Shown here piece after piece: positions 1-9,089 of a stretch of DNA of 64,000 bases (positions within the stretch are counted from its first letter, which is position 1; each line of letters begins with the position of its first letter). The stretch is from Brevibacterium siliguriense (GTDB lineage: Bacteria; Actinomycetota; Actinomycetes; Actinomycetales; Brevibacteriaceae), in assembly GCF_900105315.1 (NCBI RefSeq), contig NZ_LT629766.1:2542001-2606000 (forward strand), written 5' to 3'. A model generated the notes under the pieces. The model was not told where the DNA came from. It saw only the letters and a program-made list of their open reading frames with translations, and ran no database searches. The position numbers and the translations under genes were made by a program.

Positions 1-1158
1 ACTCGCACCCACTATGCGCTGCAGGTCATCGAGAAGCCCGAGGTCTCCTCGCTGCTGCTCGAAGAGGTCCCCGACATCACGTACTCGGACATCGGCGGAC
101 TGGCCGACCAGATCGAACAGATCAAGGACGCCGTCGAACTGCCCTTCGAACACCCCGAGCTCTACACCGAGCACGGACTCAAACCGCCCAAGGGAATTCT
201 GCTCTACGGCCCTCCCGGCTGCGGTAAGACACTCATCGCGAAGGCTGTGGCGAACTCCCTGGCCGATCGCACGGGCAAGGTGCGCACGAGCAAGACCTAC
301 TTCCTCAACATCAAAGGTCCGGAGCTGCTGGACAAGTACGTCGGCGAGACCGAACGTCAGCTGCGTCTGATCTTCGCCCGTGCACGGGAGAAGGCTTCGG
401 CCGGCTTCCCCGTCGTGGTGTTCTTCGACGAGATGGAATCGCTGTTCCGCACCCGCGGAACCGGCAAGTCATCGGACGTGGAGACGACGATCGTGCCGCA
501 GCTGCTCACGGAGATCGACGGTGTCGAACAGCTCGACAACGTCATCGTCATCGGCGCGTCGAACCGTGAGGATCTCATCGACCCCGCGATCCTGCGCCCC
601 GGTCGACTCGATGTGAAGATCCGCATCGAACGCCCCGATGCCGAGGCGGCTCGGGACATCTTCGAGAAGTACCTGACCGCGGATCTGCCCCTGCATTCGA
701 GCGTGCTGGCCGGCCATAGCGGCCCCGCCGAGGCGGTTTCGGCGCTCATCGACAGCTGTGTCGAGAGGATGTTCGCAGAGACCCCGGAGAACGAATTCGT
801 CGAGGTCAGCTACGCCGACGGTTCGAAGGAAGTCCTTCACTTCTCCGCTTTCGCCTCCGGTGCGATGATCCACAACATCGTCGACCGGGCGAAGAAGGCG
901 GCGATCAAATCGCTGCTCGACACCGGCGAGCGCGGTCTGTGCCCCGGTCACTTCGAGGATGCGATCGCCGAGGAGTTCAGCGAACACGAGGATCTGCCGA
1001 ACACGACGAACCCGGACGAATGGGCGCGGATCTCCGGCCGTAAAGGCGAACGCGTCACTCATCTGCGGATGATGCACCTCGACACGACCAGGGGAGCCCC
1101 GACGGTGCCGTATGAGACCGATATCGCAGAGGTGCGACCGAACTCCGACCTCGTCTGA
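1..1158 (+). CDS. arc: Proteasome-associated AAA ATPase (ARC/Mpa), C-terminal part
   Basis: The reading frame is open from base 1, so the gene is 5' truncated and its coiled coil and OB domains lie outside the window. The 385 visible residues contain an AAA+ module with Walker A GPPGCGKT (fragment residues 70-77), Walker B FFDE (about 141-144) and an arginine-finger region ILRPGRLD. The family unfolds pupylated proteins and threads them into the 20S proteasome. Its neighbours dop, pup, prcB, prcA and pafA confirm the role. The protein ends in NSDLV, whereas the characterised mycobacterial Mpa ends in GQYL, whose penultimate Tyr docks into the proteasome alpha ring. A perfect hairpin follows the stop codon. 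Confidence 0.95.
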   Translation, partial: TRTHYALQVIEKPEVSSLLLEEVPDITYSDIGGLADQIEQIKDAVELPFEHPELYTEHGLKPPKGILLYGPPGCGKTLIAKAVANSLADRTGKVRTSKTYFLNIKGPELLDKYVGETERQLRLIFARAREKASAGFPVVVFFDEMESLFRTRGTGKSSDVETTIVPQLLTEIDGVEQLDNVIVIGASNREDLIDPAILRPGRLDVKIRIERPDAEAARDIFEKYLTADLPLHSSVLAGHSGPAEAVSALIDSCVERMFAETPENEFVEVSYADGSKEVLHFSAFASGAMIHNIVDRAKKAAIKSLLDTGERGLCPGHFEDAIAEEFSEHEDLPNTTNPDEWARISGRKGERVTHLRMMHLDTTRGAPTVPYETDIAEVRPNSDLV

Positions 1159-1181
1159 ACTTGGTCCGTGGCTGGGAAGAG

Positions 1182-1229
1182 CGAAGAGCCCGGTGTCTCT
1201 GTCAGCTGACGGAGACACCGGGCTCTTCG
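1182..1229. terminator. Bidirectional intrinsic terminator
   Basis: A perfect 18-bp inverted repeat (CGAAGAGCCCGGTGTCTC at 1182-1199 and its complement at 1212-1229) encloses a 12-nt loop. It lies between the convergent ATPase and DUF3054 genes. There is no long T-run, as is common in actinobacteria. Confidence 0.85.
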
Positions 1230-1264
1230 TATGCGAGCGGGCCTCGGGTCGAGGCGATTGATGA

Positions 1265-1666
1265 TCAGCGGCTGCGTCGGCGGCCGGAACCGCCGGATAC
1301 GGCCGTGGCGATGAGACGCCAGCCGACCAGGGTGATGAGATTGAGCGAGGTCGCCACGATCATGAAGCTCACCGGCACCGTACCCGGATCGCCGCCGGCG
1401 CCCGTGACTCCGCGCAGGACGAGTCCGACGAGGACGGTGATCGCCCACACGCCGGTGCCCGTGGCCAGGGGAGCGATCGGCCGATCCCAGATGCCTGTGA
1501 GCAGCCACGCGATGACGAGGGCTGCGACGAACGGCCACGCTGTGGTCATCAGCCCCTGGGGATCGAAATTGTGAGAATGTGTGTAGTGACCGACGATCGT
1601 GAACAGAACCACGAGGATGAGGTCGACGATCAGTGCGATGGGGAGATGAGATTTCTTCGTTGCCAC
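1265..1666 (-). CDS. DUF3054-type integral membrane protein
   Basis: This 133-residue protein has four hydrophobic segments (about residues 9-28, 42-60, 71-88 and 100-120) and a basic C-terminus rich in Arg and Ser. Length, membrane pattern and the internal WPFVAALVIAWLL segment fit the actinobacterial DUF3054 family, whose function is unknown. It is transcribed divergently from dop, with 32 bp between the two starts, so the promoters must overlap or lie inside the coding regions. Its 3' end faces the proteasomal ATPase gene across a shared hairpin. A link to the proteasome is suggested only by position. Confidence 0.75.
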   Translation of the reverse strand: MATKKSHLPIALIVDLILVVLFTIVGHYTHSHNFDPQGLMTTAWPFVAALVIAWLLTGIWDRPIAPLATGTGVWAITVLVGLVLRGVTGAGGDPGTVPVSFMIVATSLNLITLVGWRLIATAVSGGSGRRRSR

Positions 1667-1698
1667 GTCCCCGAGTCTAGACCTTGGAGGAGAAGCAG

Positions 1699-3228
1699 AT
1701 GCTCAGAGTCAGGCGCGTCATGGGAGCCGAGACGGAGTTCGGTCTCAGCCAGCCCGGCAACCCGCGAGCGAACCCGATGCGGGATTCGGCACGTGTCGTC
1801 GACGCCTACGCCGGGCCGCGCGGACTGAAGTCGTCTCAGAACTTCTGGGACTTCGCCACAGAGTCCCCGCTGGCCGATGCGCGCGGCTTCTTCATGAACA
1901 TCGCCGATGCAGATACTTCGCAGCTGACCCATATCCCTCAAGACGACGTCGAAGCCCAGTATCTGGCGAATGTCGTCACCGAGAACGGCGCCCGCTACTA
2001 CGTCGACCACGCCCATCCCGAATACTCCTCTCCGGAAGTGCTCACCCCACGCGATATCGTGACCTTCGACCGGGCCGGTGACCTTGTGGCTCTGGAGTCG
2101 GTGCGGACGCTTGAGAAGAGCGCGGAACCGGTCAATCTGTATAAGAACAACACCGACTCCAAGGGAGCCTCCTACGGTGCTCATGAGAACTACCTCGTCG
2201 ATCGGTCGACGGACTTCGACGACATCGTGGCAGCACTGATTCCGTTCTTCGTCACCCGACAGATCCTGTGCGGATCGGGAAGAGTCGGCATCGGTCGCGA
2301 AGGAGAGGGCAAGGGCTTCCAGATCTCGTCCCGTGCGGACTTCTTCGAAGCCGAAGTGGGCCTCGAGACGACCCTGCGCCGCCCCATCGTCAACACTCGC
2401 GACGAACCGCACGCCGATCCCGCGAAGTACCGTCGACTGCACGTGATCATCGGCGACGCCACTCTCGCGGAGCCCGCGACGTTCGTCCGCTTCGGCTCGA
2501 CCTCCCTCGTCCTCGGACTCATCGAGGCAGGACTGGCGCCGCGGATCGAACTCGCTGATTCCCTGCAGTCGCTGTGGGACGTCAGCCACGACCTCAGCCT
2601 GACCGCTCCGCTGCCCCTGACCGACGGAACGACACTCACAGCGTTGGAGATCCAGGAGCGGTTCTATTCCGCCTGCCTCGAACACGCGGATCCCGACGAC
2701 TCGGCCACAATCGAGGTGCTCGCCGAATGGCGTCGCTTCCTCGACGGACTCTCGACCGACCCGAAGACCCTGGCCGACTCCATCGACTGGGTCGCCAAAT
2801 TGGTGTTGCTCGAGAGCTACCGATCACGGGAGGACATCGACTGGGACCACCCGAAGCTGGCCCTCATCGACGTTCAATACCACGATGTGCGCCCGGAGAA
2901 GGGCCTGTTCCACAAGCTCGAACGTGCCGGACGCATCCGCCGGATGACCACCGACGCCGAGGTCGAAGCCGCCGTGATCAACGCCCCGGACGGGACCCGT
3001 GCGTTCCTGCGTTCCGTGGCAGTCAGCCGCCTCGGCGAGGCACTGGTGGCCGCAAGCTGGGATTCCCTCGTGCTCAATGCGGGAGCCTTCGGCGTGGTGC
3101 GCCTGCCCATGCACGAACCGCTCAAGGGCACTCGCGAACTGCTCGCCGATCGGGTAGAGGGAATCGAGACCGCCGAGGGCCTGCTGAAGGCACTCGGAGT
3201 GGATAGACTGACAGTGAAGAACGACTGA
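1699..3228 (+). CDS. dop: Pup deamidase/depupylase Dop
   Basis: Dop converts the C-terminal Gln of Pup to Glu and can remove Pup from conjugates. The 509-residue protein belongs to the glutamine-synthetase-like fold shared with PafA. The N-terminal RRVMGAETEFGL carries metal/ATP-binding Glu residues, and the motif YKNNTDSKGASYGAHEN (about residues 144-160) has a counterpart in PafA. I chose the ATG at 1699 because GGAGGAG lies 5 nt upstream at 1687-1693; an in-frame TTG at 1684 overlaps that ribosome site and is unlikely. It heads the run dop-pup-prcB-prcA-pafA, with 11 bp before pup. Confidence 0.96.
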   Translation: MLRVRRVMGAETEFGLSQPGNPRANPMRDSARVVDAYAGPRGLKSSQNFWDFATESPLADARGFFMNIADADTSQLTHIPQDDVEAQYLANVVTENGARYYVDHAHPEYSSPEVLTPRDIVTFDRAGDLVALESVRTLEKSAEPVNLYKNNTDSKGASYGAHENYLVDRSTDFDDIVAALIPFFVTRQILCGSGRVGIGREGEGKGFQISSRADFFEAEVGLETTLRRPIVNTRDEPHADPAKYRRLHVIIGDATLAEPATFVRFGSTSLVLGLIEAGLAPRIELADSLQSLWDVSHDLSLTAPLPLTDGTTLTALEIQERFYSACLEHADPDDSATIEVLAEWRRFLDGLSTDPKTLADSIDWVAKLVLLESYRSREDIDWDHPKLALIDVQYHDVRPEKGLFHKLERAGRIRRMTTDAEVEAAVINAPDGTRAFLRSVAVSRLGEALVAASWDSLVLNAGAFGVVRLPMHEPLKGTRELLADRVEGIETAEGLLKALGVDRLTVKND

Positions 3229-3239
3229 AGGAGTGTGAG

Positions 3240-3431
3240 ATGAGCTCGCAGGAACAGGTCCAGAGCGACAAATCGTCCGGTGGGGGAGACGCCCCTGTCG
3301 ATCCGCCGGAGGCCGTGCAGGGACAGATCAACACTCAGAACGTAGATTCCATCCTTGACGAGATCGACGGTGTACTCGAATCGAACGCGGAGGAATTCGT
3401 CAAGAACTTCGTGCAGAAGGGCGGCCAATGA
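3240..3431 (+). CDS. pup: Prokaryotic ubiquitin-like protein Pup
   Basis: A 63-residue, acidic, low-complexity protein ending in FVQKGGQ. The C-terminal GGQ is the Pup signature: Gln63 must be deamidated to Glu by Dop before PafA can attach it to substrate lysines. The helical segment about residues 34-58 ([19 protein letters not shown]) is the part that binds the ATPase coiled coil in characterised homologues. The N-terminal half is rich in Ser, Gly, Asp and Gln, as expected for a disordered threading arm. GGAG precedes the start, and the stop lies 1 nt before the prcB start, implying translational coupling. Confidence 0.97.
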   Translation: MSSQEQVQSDKSSGGGDAPVDPPEAVQGQINTQNVDSILDEIDGVLESNAEEFVKNFVQKGGQ

Positions 3432-3432
3432 G

Positions 3433-4230
3433 ATGGCAGGGTTCCCTCCTGCATTCTTGAGTTCGACGAGCAATTCGTTCGTCGAACTCGCCCGCTCCCT
3501 GGCGCCCGAAGTGCTGCCGCACCCCGGTGCACGGGATCTGGCCGAACAGTCCCCGGAGGGCACGACGATCATCTGCTTCCGCACGGCCAGCGGAATCCTC
3601 ATGGCCGGTGACCGCAGGGCGACGATCGGCAACCTCATCGCCTCGCACTCGATGGAGAAGGTCAAAGCCGCCGACGACTATTCCGTCATCGGCATCGCCG
3701 GCGCTGCAGGTGTCGCCCTCGACCTCATCCGGCTCTTCCAACTCGAACTCGAACACTACGAGAAGATCGAAGGCGCCCGCCTCTCGCTCAACGGCAAAGC
3801 CAACCGTCTCGCGGCGATGCTGCGCGGAAACCTCGGCCTGGCGATGCAGGGACTCTCCGTCGTCCCGTTGTTCGCCGGAGTCGACGAATCACGACCGAAG
3901 GGCCAGATCTTCAGCTTCGACGTCACCGGCGGAAAGTACGAAGAGCACCGGTTCCACTCCATCGGCTCCGGTTCCGGCTTCGCCCGCGGGGCACTGAAGA
4001 AGCTGTGGCGCCCCGGCCTCGACGCCGCCTCGGCGATCTCAGTGGCCGTCGAAGCCCTCTTCGACGCCTCCGACGACGACTCGGCGACCGGCGGACCGGA
4101 TTTCGTCCGCCAGATCGCCCCGACGATCTTCACAGTCGACCTCGACAACGGGGTCACCGAAGTCGATTCGGCAATCGTCCTGGACACCGCCACCGAGGTC
4201 GTCGCCCGGCGCACGGCCACCGCCCGGTGA
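3433..4230 (+). CDS. prcB: 20S proteasome beta subunit
   Basis: This is the catalytic subunit of the 20S core, an N-terminal nucleophile hydrolase. The 265-residue precursor has a propeptide of about 43 residues; cleavage before Thr44 in [10 protein letters not shown] would expose the nucleophile. The downstream [12 protein letters not shown] and IAGAAG segments match proteasome beta chains. I place the start at ATG 3433, 1 nt after the pup stop; the open frame continues upstream inside pup but has no reason to be used. A 34-nt gap separates it from prcA. Confidence 0.96.
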   Translation: MAGFPPAFLSSTSNSFVELARSLAPEVLPHPGARDLAEQSPEGTTIICFRTASGILMAGDRRATIGNLIASHSMEKVKAADDYSVIGIAGAAGVALDLIRLFQLELEHYEKIEGARLSLNGKANRLAAMLRGNLGLAMQGLSVVPLFAGVDESRPKGQIFSFDVTGGKYEEHRFHSIGSGSGFARGALKKLWRPGLDAASAISVAVEALFDASDDDSATGGPDFVRQIAPTIFTVDLDNGVTEVDSAIVLDTATEVVARRTATAR

Positions 4231-4264
4231 TGAGTGCGCCACTGTTCTCCCGAAAGGATCGTCG

Positions 4265-4954
4265 ATGAGTCAGGCACCGTTCTACGTCTCGCCCGAACAG
4301 CTGATGAAGGATCGGGCGGACTTCGCCCGCAAGGGAATCGCCCGGGGTCGGTCCGTCGTCGTCATGCGCTTCGACGCAGGGATCCTGCTGCTGGCGGAGA
4401 ACCCGTCACCGACGCTGCACAAGATCGCTGAGATCTACGACCGGATCGGCTTCGCCGCCGTCGGCAAGTACAACGAGTTCGAGACCCTGCGTCAGGCCGG
4501 AGTCCGCTACGCCGACCTGCGCGGATACTCCTACGACCGCACCGACGTCACCGCTCGCGGGCTGACGAACGCCTACGCGCAGACACTGGCAGGAGTCTTC
4601 ACCACCGAATCGAAGCCCTTCGAGGTCGAACTCGTCGTCGCGGAACTCGGACTCATCCCGGAGACCGACCAACTCTATCGGCTCAGCTACGACGGTTCGG
4701 TCATCGACGAAACCGAGCATGTGGCCATCGGCGGTCAGGCCGATGCGATCACAGCATCTCTGGCAGGGGTGCGCAGCTCTCAGATGACTCTGCGCGAAGT
4801 GTTCAACCACGGTGTGGCCGCCTTGGGGGCCGCAACCCAGGCGACCCTGGCCACCGACGCACTCGAGGCCGCAGTCCTCGACCGCACGACGACGAAGCAG
4901 CGGACATTCCGCCGCCTCGACGACGCGGCGATGAGCGAACTTCGGGAGGACTGA
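4265..4954 (+). CDS. prcA: 20S proteasome alpha subunit
   Basis: This 229-residue subunit forms the outer heptameric gate rings of the 20S core. The N-terminal FYVSPEQLMKDRADFARKGI matches the gating and H0 helix of actinobacterial PrcA, followed by the alpha-type core (ENPSPTLHKI, IGFAAVGKYNEF, GYSYDRTDVT). It is not processed and lacks the catalytic Thr. AAAGGATC precedes the start. Its stop codon abuts the pafA start with no gap, so the two are probably translationally coupled. The pocket between alpha subunits would receive the C-terminus of the ATPase, which is atypical here. Confidence 0.96.
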   Translation: MSQAPFYVSPEQLMKDRADFARKGIARGRSVVVMRFDAGILLLAENPSPTLHKIAEIYDRIGFAAVGKYNEFETLRQAGVRYADLRGYSYDRTDVTARGLTNAYAQTLAGVFTTESKPFEVELVVAELGLIPETDQLYRLSYDGSVIDETEHVAIGGQADAITASLAGVRSSQMTLREVFNHGVAALGAATQATLATDALEAAVLDRTTTKQRTFRRLDDAAMSELRED

Positions 4955-6358
4955 ATGGCACGCATCTACGGGCTCGAAACCGAGTACGGACTCGCCCACA
5001 CCGCCGACCCCGACGGAAGGCGCATCGGCCCAGAGGAGATCGCCCGCTATCTCTTCCGCCCCGTCGTCGAATGGGGCCGGTCGTCGAACGTGTTCCTGCC
5101 CAACGGGTCGCGCCTCTACCTCGACGTCGGATCGCACCCGGAGTACGCGACCGCCGAATGCGACGACTTGGGCGACCTGCTCGCCCAGGACGGGGCCGGC
5201 GAACGGCTGATGATCGACCTGCTCGACAAAGCACAGGCCGCGTTGGAAGCAGACGGCATCGGCGGACGCGTGCACATGGTCAAGAACAACACGGACGCGG
5301 CAGGGAACTCCTACGGTTCCCACGAGAACTTCCTCATCCGCCGCACCCTCGACTTCAACCGGCTGACCACGGTCCTGCTGCCCTTTCTCGTCTCCCGGCA
5401 GCTGCTCGTCGGAGCGGGTGCCGTGATCCCGCGCCGTTCGGCCTTCGCCCCCGACGAGGAAGTCGACCGGTCGGAGATGATGTTCGGTCTCTCCGCCCGT
5501 TCCGATGTCATGTGGGAGGGACTATCGTCGGCCACGACGCGGTCTCGTCCGATCATCAATGCCCGCGACGAACCGCACGCGGATGCGGAGAAGTACCGGC
5601 GGCTGCACGTCATCGTCGGTGATTCCTCGATGTCTACGGCCACCTCGGCGCTCAAGATCGGCTCCGCGGTGCTCATGCTCGACCTCATCGAACAGGGTGC
5701 GCGGATCCCGGAGAACGGGCTGCGGCACCCGGTGCGCGATATCCGTCTCATCGCCCGCGACCTCACGGGACAAGTCGTCCTCGAACGCACCGACGGGACC
5801 ACGACGACACCGCTGGGGCTGCTCGGTGACTACCGGGATCGGGCGCAGCGGATCGTGGAATCGGGGGAGCACAGCCTCGGCGACGATGATCTTGCCCACT
5901 ACGTCATCGACCTGTGGACGCGTATGCTCACAGCGGTCGAATCGCAGGACTTCTCCACCGTGGACACGGAGATCGACTGGGTGATGAAACGCACCCTCAT
6001 CGAACGGTCCATGCAACGCGGAATCACCGATATCGCCGACGCGCGCATCCACCGACTCGACATCGCCTTCCACGACATCACCCCCGCAACGGGGCTGTTT
6101 CCCAAGCTCGAAGCCGGCGGAATGGCGATGAGCCTCGTCCCCGCCGAGGCCGCCGAACGAGCGAAGGACGTACCGCCTCAGAGCACACGAGCGGCGATCC
6201 GCGGAGAGTTCGTGCGTGCCGCTCATGCCGCCCGCCGGGACTACACCGTCGACTGGGTGCATCTGCGGCTCAACGACGAATCTGGTAGGGCAGTCGCCCT
6301 CAAAGACCCATTCGCCGCGACTCACCCGCAGGCGGAAACACTCATCGCGGGCCTGTAA
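4955..6358 (+). CDS. pafA: Pup-protein ligase PafA
   Basis: PafA uses ATP to phosphorylate the C-terminal Glu of deamidated Pup and form an isopeptide bond with a substrate lysine. The 467-residue protein begins MARIYGLETEYGL, with Glu residues that bind ATP-magnesium in this glutamine-synthetase-like family. It contains the KNNTDAAGNSYGSHEN motif (about residues 110-125) shared with Dop, and NARDEPHADAEKYRRLH (about 203-219). GGGAGG lies upstream inside prcA, whose stop touches the start codon. It ends the core pupylation run; a lipoprotein FKBP gene follows 66 bp later. Confidence 0.96.
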   Translation: MARIYGLETEYGLAHTADPDGRRIGPEEIARYLFRPVVEWGRSSNVFLPNGSRLYLDVGSHPEYATAECDDLGDLLAQDGAGERLMIDLLDKAQAALEADGIGGRVHMVKNNTDAAGNSYGSHENFLIRRTLDFNRLTTVLLPFLVSRQLLVGAGAVIPRRSAFAPDEEVDRSEMMFGLSARSDVMWEGLSSATTRSRPIINARDEPHADAEKYRRLHVIVGDSSMSTATSALKIGSAVLMLDLIEQGARIPENGLRHPVRDIRLIARDLTGQVVLERTDGTTTTPLGLLGDYRDRAQRIVESGEHSLGDDDLAHYVIDLWTRMLTAVESQDFSTVDTEIDWVMKRTLIERSMQRGITDIADARIHRLDIAFHDITPATGLFPKLEAGGMAMSLVPAEAAERAKDVPPQSTRAAIRGEFVRAAHAARRDYTVDWVHLRLNDESGRAVALKDPFAATHPQAETLIAGL

Positions 6359-6424
6359 GATCGCCCTGTGATCCGGTCGAGCCCCCCCATCCGGGCACGG
6401 CCTCGGCGTGACGAAAGGAAACCA

Positions 6425-7381
6425 GTGCGCACCAAAGTGCTCAGCGCCATCGCGGCGGGCCTTTTGCTGCTCTCGGCCTGCGGGCAGGGTGATGAGTCAG
6501 AGGACTCGACCTCACCGCCGCCGTCGGTAGCAGCCCAGGACGCGAAGTCGACCAGCCTCGACGACATCACCGTCGAAGGCAAGATCGGGAAGAAACCCAA
6601 GGTCAGCTTCGAGGCCCCACTGGTCATGGACAAGACCGAGAATAAGGTGCTCAAGCAGGGCACCGGTGACAAGATCGCCGAGGGCGAGCAGGTCACGGCA
6701 CAGATGACGCTGGTCTCCGGAACCACCGGCAAGACCGTCGAATCCAGCTACGATTCGGATTCCGCCGCCGGATTCCCCATGGACAAGTCCCAGATCTCCG
6801 AGGATCTGTACAACGCACTCATCGACGTCAAGGTCGGATCACGGGTGATGATGTCGCTCAACGGCAGTGCCGAGCAGGGTCAAGCCTCGCAGACGCTCGT
6901 CTACGTCATCGACGTCGAGGACACGAAGAAGCCGCTGACTCGCGCCGAAGGCAAGAAGGCCGACCAGTCGGACAATCCCGTCACCGTGAAGTGGGGCGAC
7001 GACGGTACCCCATCGATCTCGAAGCCGAAGGGCAAGAAGCCGACCGAACTCAAGTCGTATACGACGATCGAAGGCGAAGGCGACAAGGTCAAGAAGGGCC
7101 AGAGCGTCGCCGTGAAGTACTCCGGCTGGCTCTGGGACGATACGTCGAAGACCTTCGACTCGAACTGGAAGAAGGACGGACAGCCCTTCGTCGTCGCCCC
7201 GGTCGGTGAGGCTCAGGTCATCGACGGATGGAACGAAGGACTCGTCGGCAAGAAGGTCGGCGACCAGGTCGTCCTCGTCGTACCGCCGGACAAGGGCTAC
7301 GGCAAACAGGGCCGCGAACCGTCCATCCCGGACAATGCGACCCTGATCTTCGTCGTCGACATCCTCTCGGCCCAGGGCTGA
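6425..7381 (+). CDS. FKBP-type peptidyl-prolyl isomerase lipoprotein
   Basis: This 318-residue protein has a lipoprotein signal peptide with lipobox LSAC; Cys19 would be the lipidated residue, placing it on the outer face of the membrane. Two FKBP-like domains follow: a divergent one (about residues 70-160) and a C-terminal one (about 215-317) with VAVKYSGW, VIDGWNEGLVGKKVGDQ and VVPPDKGYG. I chose GTG 6425 because GAAAGGAAA lies just upstream and the signal peptide begins there; an upstream in-frame GTG at 6368 would add a proline/arginine-rich stretch. A cytoplasmic FKBP follows. Confidence 0.9.
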   Translation: MRTKVLSAIAAGLLLLSACGQGDESEDSTSPPPSVAAQDAKSTSLDDITVEGKIGKKPKVSFEAPLVMDKTENKVLKQGTGDKIAEGEQVTAQMTLVSGTTGKTVESSYDSDSAAGFPMDKSQISEDLYNALIDVKVGSRVMMSLNGSAEQGQASQTLVYVIDVEDTKKPLTRAEGKKADQSDNPVTVKWGDDGTPSISKPKGKKPTELKSYTTIEGEGDKVKKGQSVAVKYSGWLWDDTSKTFDSNWKKDGQPFVVAPVGEAQVIDGWNEGLVGKKVGDQVVLVVPPDKGYGKQGREPSIPDNATLIFVVDILSAQG

Positions 7382-7454
7382 GAAATCGGTCAGCCCGCAG
7401 TTCGGCGGTCAGCACCGAACGACAACTCAAGAGAACCGACACCAGGAGGACCAT

Positions 7455-7829
7455 ATGAGCAAGCAGAAGCCCGAAGTCGATTTCCCCGGCGGAGACGCCC
7501 CGACCGAGCTCATCATCACCGATGATGTCATCGGCACCGGCGTCGAGGCGGGACCCGGCGACACCGTGAGCGTGCATTACGTCGGAGTCTCCCATTCCAC
7601 GGGCGAAGAGTTCGATGCCTCGTACAACCGCGGCACCCCGCTGGAGTTCCGCCTCGGATCCGGAATGGTCATCTCCGGTTGGGATCAGGGCATCCAGGGC
7701 ATGAAGGTCGGCGGACGCCGCACCCTTCAGATCCCGCCGCACCTGGCATACGGCGACCAAGGTGCCGGCGGAGTCATCCAGCCGGGTGAGTCGCTCATCT
7801 TCGTGTGCGACCTCGAGAACGTGCGCTGA
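7455..7829 (+). CDS. Cytoplasmic FKBP-type peptidyl-prolyl isomerase
   Basis: A 124-residue single-domain FKBP catalysing cis-trans isomerisation of prolyl bonds. The active-site sequence is complete: VHYVGVSHSTGEEFDASY, VISGWDQGIQGMKVGGRR and IPPHLAYGDQGAGG. There is no signal peptide, so it acts in the cytoplasm. AGGAGGA at 7444-7450 gives a strong ribosome site 4 nt before the ATG. It is the last gene before a perfect hairpin with a UUCG loop. FKBP genes between pafA and pafB are common in actinobacterial proteasome loci. Confidence 0.95.
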   Translation: MSKQKPEVDFPGGDAPTELIITDDVIGTGVEAGPGDTVSVHYVGVSHSTGEEFDASYNRGTPLEFRLGSGMVISGWDQGIQGMKVGGRRTLQIPPHLAYGDQGAGGVIQPGESLIFVCDLENVR

Positions 7830-7860
7830 GCATCAGCACGCGCTGAGCCTGACTGAGACG

Positions 7861-7894
7861 GCTGTGGCCGGGTTCTTCGGAACCCGGCCACAGC
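7861..7894. terminator. Intrinsic terminator with UUCG tetraloop
   Basis: A perfect 15-bp stem (GCTGTGGCCGGGTTC at 7861-7875 and its complement at 7880-7894) closed by TTCG in the stable C(UUCG)G context. It separates the convergent FKBP and DUF3866 genes. Confidence 0.88.
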
Positions 7895-7915
7895 TGTATT
7901 CCCGTGCTCGGATGA

Positions 7916-9049
7916 TCAGCTGCGGGCGAGCTCGGCGGCGAGGCGTCCCGCGGCGGCGGCTGCGAGGAACGATGCAGCATCGGCGGGCAGCTTTCTGCCC
8001 ATCGTCGACAGACGCACCGGTGAAGCACGCAGCGCATCCCACAGTCCGGTGAGATCGATATCGACGAGGTCATGCATCTGCAGCTGCGGCAGCTGCCTGG
8101 CCACGGTCTCAGCCACGACATCGGGATCAGGGTCCATCTCGGCTCGTTCCGCCTCGGCGAGGGTGGAGAAGTCGGGCACTGGGACGGTCATCCCCGGTCG
8201 AGCGATCTCACTCAACGGTGTCAGCGAATGATGGGAGATGCCGAAATGGCGGCCGCGGGCGTCGGCATTCGACATCCGCAGCAGACCGACCGGATGCCCG
8301 CCGAGCAGGGCCGCAGCGTTGAGGTGCTCCCCGGTCACCAGCCCCGAATAGCCGTACTTCGTTCCGGTGCCCAGGTTCCCGGGCCCCTGAGCGACAATGG
8401 TGATATCGGCACCCATCACGTGTTTGGCCGCGAGCAGCCCCGTGTGGATGGTCACCGCCTCCAGATCCCCGCCCCAGGCCTGGCCGGTGCTGATCACACC
8501 CGACAGCCAGGCGGCGTCCTTGAGCCCGGCGACGGCTTGGGAGAACGGGGCAGGCAGAGCCGCACCATCGCTGAGCACATAGGCGACCGACAGAGTGGGG
8601 TCGACGGTGCGGATTCCGACGACCACCGCGGGCAGAGCCGAATGCAGATCGGCCACGATCACGGGCATGCTTTCGAGGTGCTCCGCTTCGGCGAGGGTGG
8701 AATGATGCTGTGATTCCTGATCATCGACGCCGAGGACCATCGTCTGCAGAGGCGAATAGCGGTCTTTGACCAGGTGACCGGGCCCGTCCGGAGGATCGGT
8801 CGGCAGCGCATCGGGCAGGGCGACGATGAGACCGAAGCCTCCGGTGCCCAGGCGCTTGGCCAGTGCCGAGACATTGACGATGACGGTGTCCTGGGTCTGC
8901 GGCTGTCCGACTGCATCGGTATAGGCGACTGCCCGGATAGATCTCACATCGGTGCCCGGCACGGCCTCGTCCAGTTCGATGTCGACATCTGTGTATCCTG
9001 GCCGGGTGGAGCGAATCGCTGTGACGATTCCTTTGCGCCAATGAATCAT
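7916..9049 (-). CDS. DUF3866 family protein
   Basis: A 377-residue protein matching the actinobacterial DUF3866 family, of unknown function. Visible landmarks are the N-terminal IHWRKGIVTAI, a Gly/Ala-rich central part with GPGNLGTGTKYGYSG (about residues 222-236), and ISHHSLTPLSEI (about 271-282). No membrane segments or signal peptide are evident, so it is probably cytoplasmic. It is divergent from pafB, with 40 bp between the two starts. The family is repeatedly found near pafBC; a role in proteasome or DNA repair biology is possible but unproven. Confidence 0.8.
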   Translation of the reverse strand: MIHWRKGIVTAIRSTRPGYTDVDIELDEAVPGTDVRSIRAVAYTDAVGQPQTQDTVIVNVSALAKRLGTGGFGLIVALPDALPTDPPDGPGHLVKDRYSPLQTMVLGVDDQESQHHSTLAEAEHLESMPVIVADLHSALPAVVVGIRTVDPTLSVAYVLSDGAALPAPFSQAVAGLKDAAWLSGVISTGQAWGGDLEAVTIHTGLLAAKHVMGADITIVAQGPGNLGTGTKYGYSGLVTGEHLNAAALLGGHPVGLLRMSNADARGRHFGISHHSLTPLSEIARPGMTVPVPDFSTLAEAERAEMDPDPDVVAETVARQLPQLQMHDLVDIDLTGLWDALRASPVRLSTMGRKLPADAASFLAAAAAGRLAAELARS

Positions 9050-9073
9050 GGTCCCAAGACTATCTCCCGGCCT

Positions 9074-9079
9074 AGGTTA
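9074..9079 (+). promoter_or_regulatory. Candidate -10 element of pafB (leaderless)
   Basis: TAGGTT at 9074-9079 lies 10 nt before the GTG start of pafB. Transcription from it would begin at or next to the start codon, giving a leaderless mRNA; no Shine-Dalgarno sequence is visible. Confidence 0.45.
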
Positions 9080-9089
9080 CGGTGGAATC

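Noticed and set aside
1684-1698. TTG start of dop
   Set aside because: It overlaps the GGAGGAG ribosome site of the ATG at 1699, which gives the conserved N-terminus.
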